Assembly (NCBI GenBank): GCA_051888795.1 | Contig: JBJFCD010000218.1 | Span: forward strand, 1 to 8,826 | Source: MD308 sp051888795 | Lineage (GTDB): Bacteria; Bacillota; Clostridia; Lachnospirales; Lachnospiraceae | DNA: 8,826 nt | Reading direction: 5' to 3' | In this document: positions 6,094-8,826 of the stretch, one piece after another | Position numbering within the stretch: position 1 is the first letter of the stretch | Layout of the letters: every line of letters starts with the position of its first letter | Translations under genes and position numbers: made by a program | The notes under the pieces: model-generated | Databases searched by the model: none | What the model saw: the letters and a program-made list of their open reading frames with translations, nothing else | What the model was told of the DNA's origin: nothing

Positions 6094-6930
6094 ATGAAAA
6101 AATTTTCACAGCTTGCAGTTCCGTATATTGTGTGGGCGGTAATGATGCTTGTCCTCCCGATGGCTTTGATTGCGCTTTATTCTATTACAAAGCCGGGGAA
6201 CTCAATCATTTCCTTTTCCATTACATTAGAGCATTACGCCAAATTTTTTACCGACCCGGATTTTTTGATTATCCTTTGGCGTTCTATCTGGATTGCAGTT
6301 AAGACAACTATTATCTGCCTGATTATCGGATATCCGGCAGCATACTATATTTCCCGCAGCAAAGAACGTACGCAGAATCTTCTTGTTCTTTGCATTACGA
6401 TCCCGATGTGGATCAATATGCTTGTAAGAACTTATGCCTGGATCGGTCTTCTCAGTGAAGGTGGTTTTATCCAGAGGATTTTTGCCTTTTTCGGTATGGG
6501 AAACACAGAACTCCTGTATACAGAGGGAGCAGTTCTTTTAGGAATGGTATATAACTTTTTACCGTTTATGATACTGCAGATAAATACATCACTTTGTAAG
6601 ATGGATCATTCTCTTTTGGAAGCAAGTGCAGATCTTGGAGCAAACCCAATGCAGACATTCAGGAGAGTGACGTTTCCTTTGTCCCTGCCGGGTGTTATTA
6701 ATGGTATTACACTGGTGTTCCTTCCTGCTGTAAGTTCTTTCTTCATTCCGAAACTACTTGGAGGCGGTCAGTATTTCCTCATCGGTAATCTGATTGAAAA
6801 TCAGTTCATTACTGTAGGTGAGTGGAATTTCGGAAGTGCGATTTCCATGATCATGGCAGTGATCATGATGCTTCTTATGATGGTAGTGCGGAAGCTGGAA
6901 GTAAGAAATCAGGGCGGAAAGGAGGTATGA
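6094..6930 (+). CDS. potB: PotB, polyamine ABC transporter permease
   Basis: The 278-residue membrane protein is of normal PotB length and has six predicted helices (about 9-30, 65-87, 98-118, 143-162, 200-220 and 247-266). The EAA loop that couples the permease to the ATPase is at about 175-200, reading L-E-A-S-A-D-L-G-A-N-P then F-R-R-V-T-F-P-L-S-L-P-G. N-M-L-V-R-T-Y-A-W (108-116) is characteristic of PotB/PotH permeases. It pairs with the PotC half to form the translocation channel for spermidine or putrescine. The ATG follows the potA TAA with no gap. A Shine-Dalgarno-like AAGGATGG (6078-6085) lies within the end of potA, so translation is probably coupled. Confidence 0.95.
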   Translation: MKKFSQLAVPYIVWAVMMLVLPMALIALYSITKPGNSIISFSITLEHYAKFFTDPDFLIILWRSIWIAVKTTIICLIIGYPAAYYISRSKERTQNLLVLCITIPMWINMLVRTYAWIGLLSEGGFIQRIFAFFGMGNTELLYTEGAVLLGMVYNFLPFMILQINTSLCKMDHSLLEASADLGANPMQTFRRVTFPLSLPGVINGITLVFLPAVSSFFIPKLLGGGQYFLIGNLIENQFITVGEWNFGSAISMIMAVIMMLLMMVVRKLEVRNQGGKEV

Positions 6931-6934
6931 TCGG

Positions 6935-8826
6935 ATGAAAAAGAAAAAGCGTCCGGCTGGAAAGATATTGATGATTCTTATGATTATATTTTTCTATCTG
7001 CCGATTCTGTATATGATTATTTTTTCCTTTAATGATGGAAAATCACTGACACACTTTACCGGTTTTTCATTGCGCTGGTATGAACATATGCTGGATTCAA
7101 GAGAGATGATGGAGTCTCTTTATACAACGTTTAGCATTGCGCTTATTGCTACTTTTATTTCTACAGTCGCAGGGACGATTGCTGCAATTGGACTCAGTAA
7201 ATCGAAAAAGATTGTGAGAGATCTTATGTCGCAGATCAATAATCTTCCAATCATGAATCCGGAGATTGTTACAGCCATTGGTTTTATGCTTTTGTTTATT
7301 ACATTCAGGATAGAAAAAGGATATGTGACAATGCTTCTTGCTCACATTGCATTTTGTATCCCGTATGTCATGCTCTCTGTTATGCCAAAGATCCGGTCAC
7401 TGGATCCCAATCTTGCAGATGCGGCAATGGATCTTGGAGCAACGCCCTGGCAGGCACTTACAAAAGTCATTGTACCCCAGATCACACCGGGAATCGTATC
7501 AGGTGCCCTGATTGCATTTACGATGTCAGTAGATGATTTTATTATCTCTTACTTTGTGACAGGAAGCGGTGTCAAGAATTTAAGTATTATGGTGTATACC
7601 ATGAGTAAACGAGTGAATCCGAGTATTAATGCGATTTCCACTTTAGTTGTTGTGATCATTACGATTGCACTTCTGATCATTAATCTTGCACCGATGATGT
7701 CGGCAAAGAGGATGAAGGAAGGTAAAACCGCAAGCCGTAAATTGATTGCTCCGGTAGCAATTTTAGTCTGTCTTGCAATAGCAGTGGTCACAGTCTTTAA
7801 AGTTGGGGGAAAAGCAAATGCCCGCCCGTATGAAGGGGAAACGCTCTATGTTTACAACTGGGGAGAGTATACCGGGGAAGAAGCAATTCCAATGTTCGAG
7901 GAAGAGACAGGGGCAAAAGTGGTGATGGAAAACTTTGACTCCAATGAGCAGATGTACATTAAGGTGGCAAATGGAGAGGCTTATGATATCCTTGTGCCAA
8001 GCGACTATATGATCCAGAGGCTGATTGAAGAAGATTACCTCCAGAAGCTTGATCAATCAAAGCTCGACTGTCTGGATAAAATTGATGATGCAGTGAAAAA
8101 TCTTCCTTATGATCCGAAGAATGAATATTCTGTTCCGTATTTCTGGGGAACGGTGGGAATTGTGTATGATAAGACAAAAGTAGATCTGAAAGACCTTGAG
8201 GAGCAGGGATATAATATATTCCTGAACGAAAAATATAAAGGTGATATCTACTTATATGATTCCGAACGAGATGAGTTTATGGTGGCGCTTAAGGCCCTCG
8301 GATATTCCATGAATACTGAGAACATGAGTGAACTTAATGAAGCATATGAATGGCTGCTTCAGTGTGTACAGACAATGAAACCGGAGATTGTTACGGATGA
8401 GATCATTGACAACATGGCACAGGGAAGAAAAGCGCTTGGTCTGGTTTATTCCGGAGATGCAACTTATATTATGGATGAAAATGAGGATATGGGTTATTAC
8501 CTTCCGGAAAGTGGAACAAACCTTTGGTCAGATGCCATGGTCATCCCGAAAAATGCGAAGAATCCGGAGCTTGCGCATGAATTTATTAACTTTATGAGTG
8601 ATTATGAAGCTGCTTACGATAATTCCAGCTATGTAGGCTACACATCTGCCAACAAAGAAGTTATCGAAGCTCTGTCGGGCGAGGGCGGAGACTTTGAGGG
8701 AATTGATGCATATATTCCGAGAAGTGACAATGAAAAGGATGAAGTCTTTGTCTATAATGAGTCCACGAAAAAGGAAATAAGCAACCTGTGGAGTAAGGTA
8801 AAGATTGCGGCAAGTAATGCAAATTA
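6935..8826 (+). CDS. potC: PotC-PotD fusion: polyamine permease joined to its substrate-binding protein (3' end at window edge)
   Basis: One reading frame stays open for 630 codons to the window end, which cuts a codon after TA; the sequence already resembles a PotD C-terminus, so the stop may be the very next base. Residues 1-258 are PotC: six helices (about 10-31, 63-87, 105-124, 129-150, 187-207, 233-252) with the EAA loop at 159-186 (A-D-A-A-M-D-L-G-A-T-P). A seventh helix (about 269-289) crosses the membrane again and should place the rest outside. From about 301 a complete PotD-like binding protein follows, opening L-Y-V-Y-N-W-G-E-Y (304-312). By my alignment to E. coli PotD the pocket keeps W309, Y312, S356, Y358, W531 and D533, but Ser443 and Tyr505 replace the Asp168 and Trp229 equivalents. 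No lipobox precedes the PotD part. ATG 6935 lies four bases after the potB stop, with a strong AAAGGAGG (6918-6925) upstream. Such fusions are known in Firmicutes. Confidence 0.93.
   Translation, partial: MKKKKRPAGKILMILMIIFFYLPILYMIIFSFNDGKSLTHFTGFSLRWYEHMLDSREMMESLYTTFSIALIATFISTVAGTIAAIGLSKSKKIVRDLMSQINNLPIMNPEIVTAIGFMLLFITFRIEKGYVTMLLAHIAFCIPYVMLSVMPKIRSLDPNLADAAMDLGATPWQALTKVIVPQITPGIVSGALIAFTMSVDDFIISYFVTGSGVKNLSIMVYTMSKRVNPSINAISTLVVVIITIALLIINLAPMMSAKRMKEGKTASRKLIAPVAILVCLAIAVVTVFKVGGKANARPYEGETLYVYNWGEYTGEEAIPMFEEETGAKVVMENFDSNEQMYIKVANGEAYDILVPSDYMIQRLIEEDYLQKLDQSKLDCLDKIDDAVKNLPYDPKNEYSVPYFWGTVGIVYDKTKVDLKDLEEQGYNIFLNEKYKGDIYLYDSERDEFMVALKALGYSMNTENMSELNEAYEWLLQCVQTMKPEIVTDEIIDNMAQGRKALGLVYSGDATYIMDENEDMGYYLPESGTNLWSDAMVIPKNAKNPELAHEFINFMSDYEAAYDNSSYVGYTSANKEVIEALSGEGGDFEGIDAYIPRSDNEKDEVFVYNESTKKEISNLWSKVKIAASNAN

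Noticed and set aside
7097..8177. Several antisense reading frames within potC-potD
   Set aside because: Their translations are rich in Cys, His and Ser with no domain pattern; they are shadows of the long sense frame that is open to the window end.

Overview
The window looks like chromosome of a low-to-moderate GC Gram-positive anaerobe of the Clostridia, most likely a gut Lachnospiraceae. This is inferred from strong AGGAGG-type ribosome binding sites, a sigma-A promoter close to consensus, an ECF vitamin-transporter S component, a MATE pump of clostridial type, a tannase-like lipoprotein and the potABC(D) gene order. No rRNA, tRNA, CRISPR array, insertion sequence or phage gene is visible. 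Coding density is high; the only non-coding stretches are 3102-3198 and 3736-3965.

Left block (1-3198). A secreted lipoprotein with a tannase/feruloyl-esterase-like alpha/beta-hydrolase body is followed, with no intervening base, by a 12-segment MATE-family efflux protein. The hydrolase appears to have lost its nucleophile serine (GTGAGG where GTSAGG is expected) and probably the other two triad residues, so it reads as a pseudoenzyme. A long hairpin with a short T-run separates this pair from the convergent gene on the other strand and can serve both directions.

Middle block (3199-3965). A minus-strand ECF transporter S component (vitamin-type ligand not determined) diverges from the polyamine operon. 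The 230-base divergent region holds a TTGAAA-16-TATAAT promoter facing right, a 15-base site over the predicted transcription start that resembles the E. coli PuuR operator as I recall it, three TGT..CGRA elements spaced about 10 bases apart upstream of the -35, and a weak leftward promoter candidate.

Right block (3966-8826). This is a tightly packed polyamine-uptake operon: a PuuR-like XRE-cupin regulator (GTG start), potA, potB and a fused potC-potD gene that runs off the window end. Gaps are 16, 0 and 4 bases. PotABC form the ATP-driven importer. The substrate-binding PotD domain is joined to the permease PotC through an extra membrane helix instead of being a free lipoprotein.

The most unusual item is PotA. 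At 525 aa it is about 175 residues too long, because two tandem Ig-like repeats of a kind normally seen in surface proteins split its C-terminal TOBE domain. The insert is flanked by the same codons (CCG GGA) in the same phase. Removing exactly one copy plus the insert would restore a canonical 349-residue PotA.
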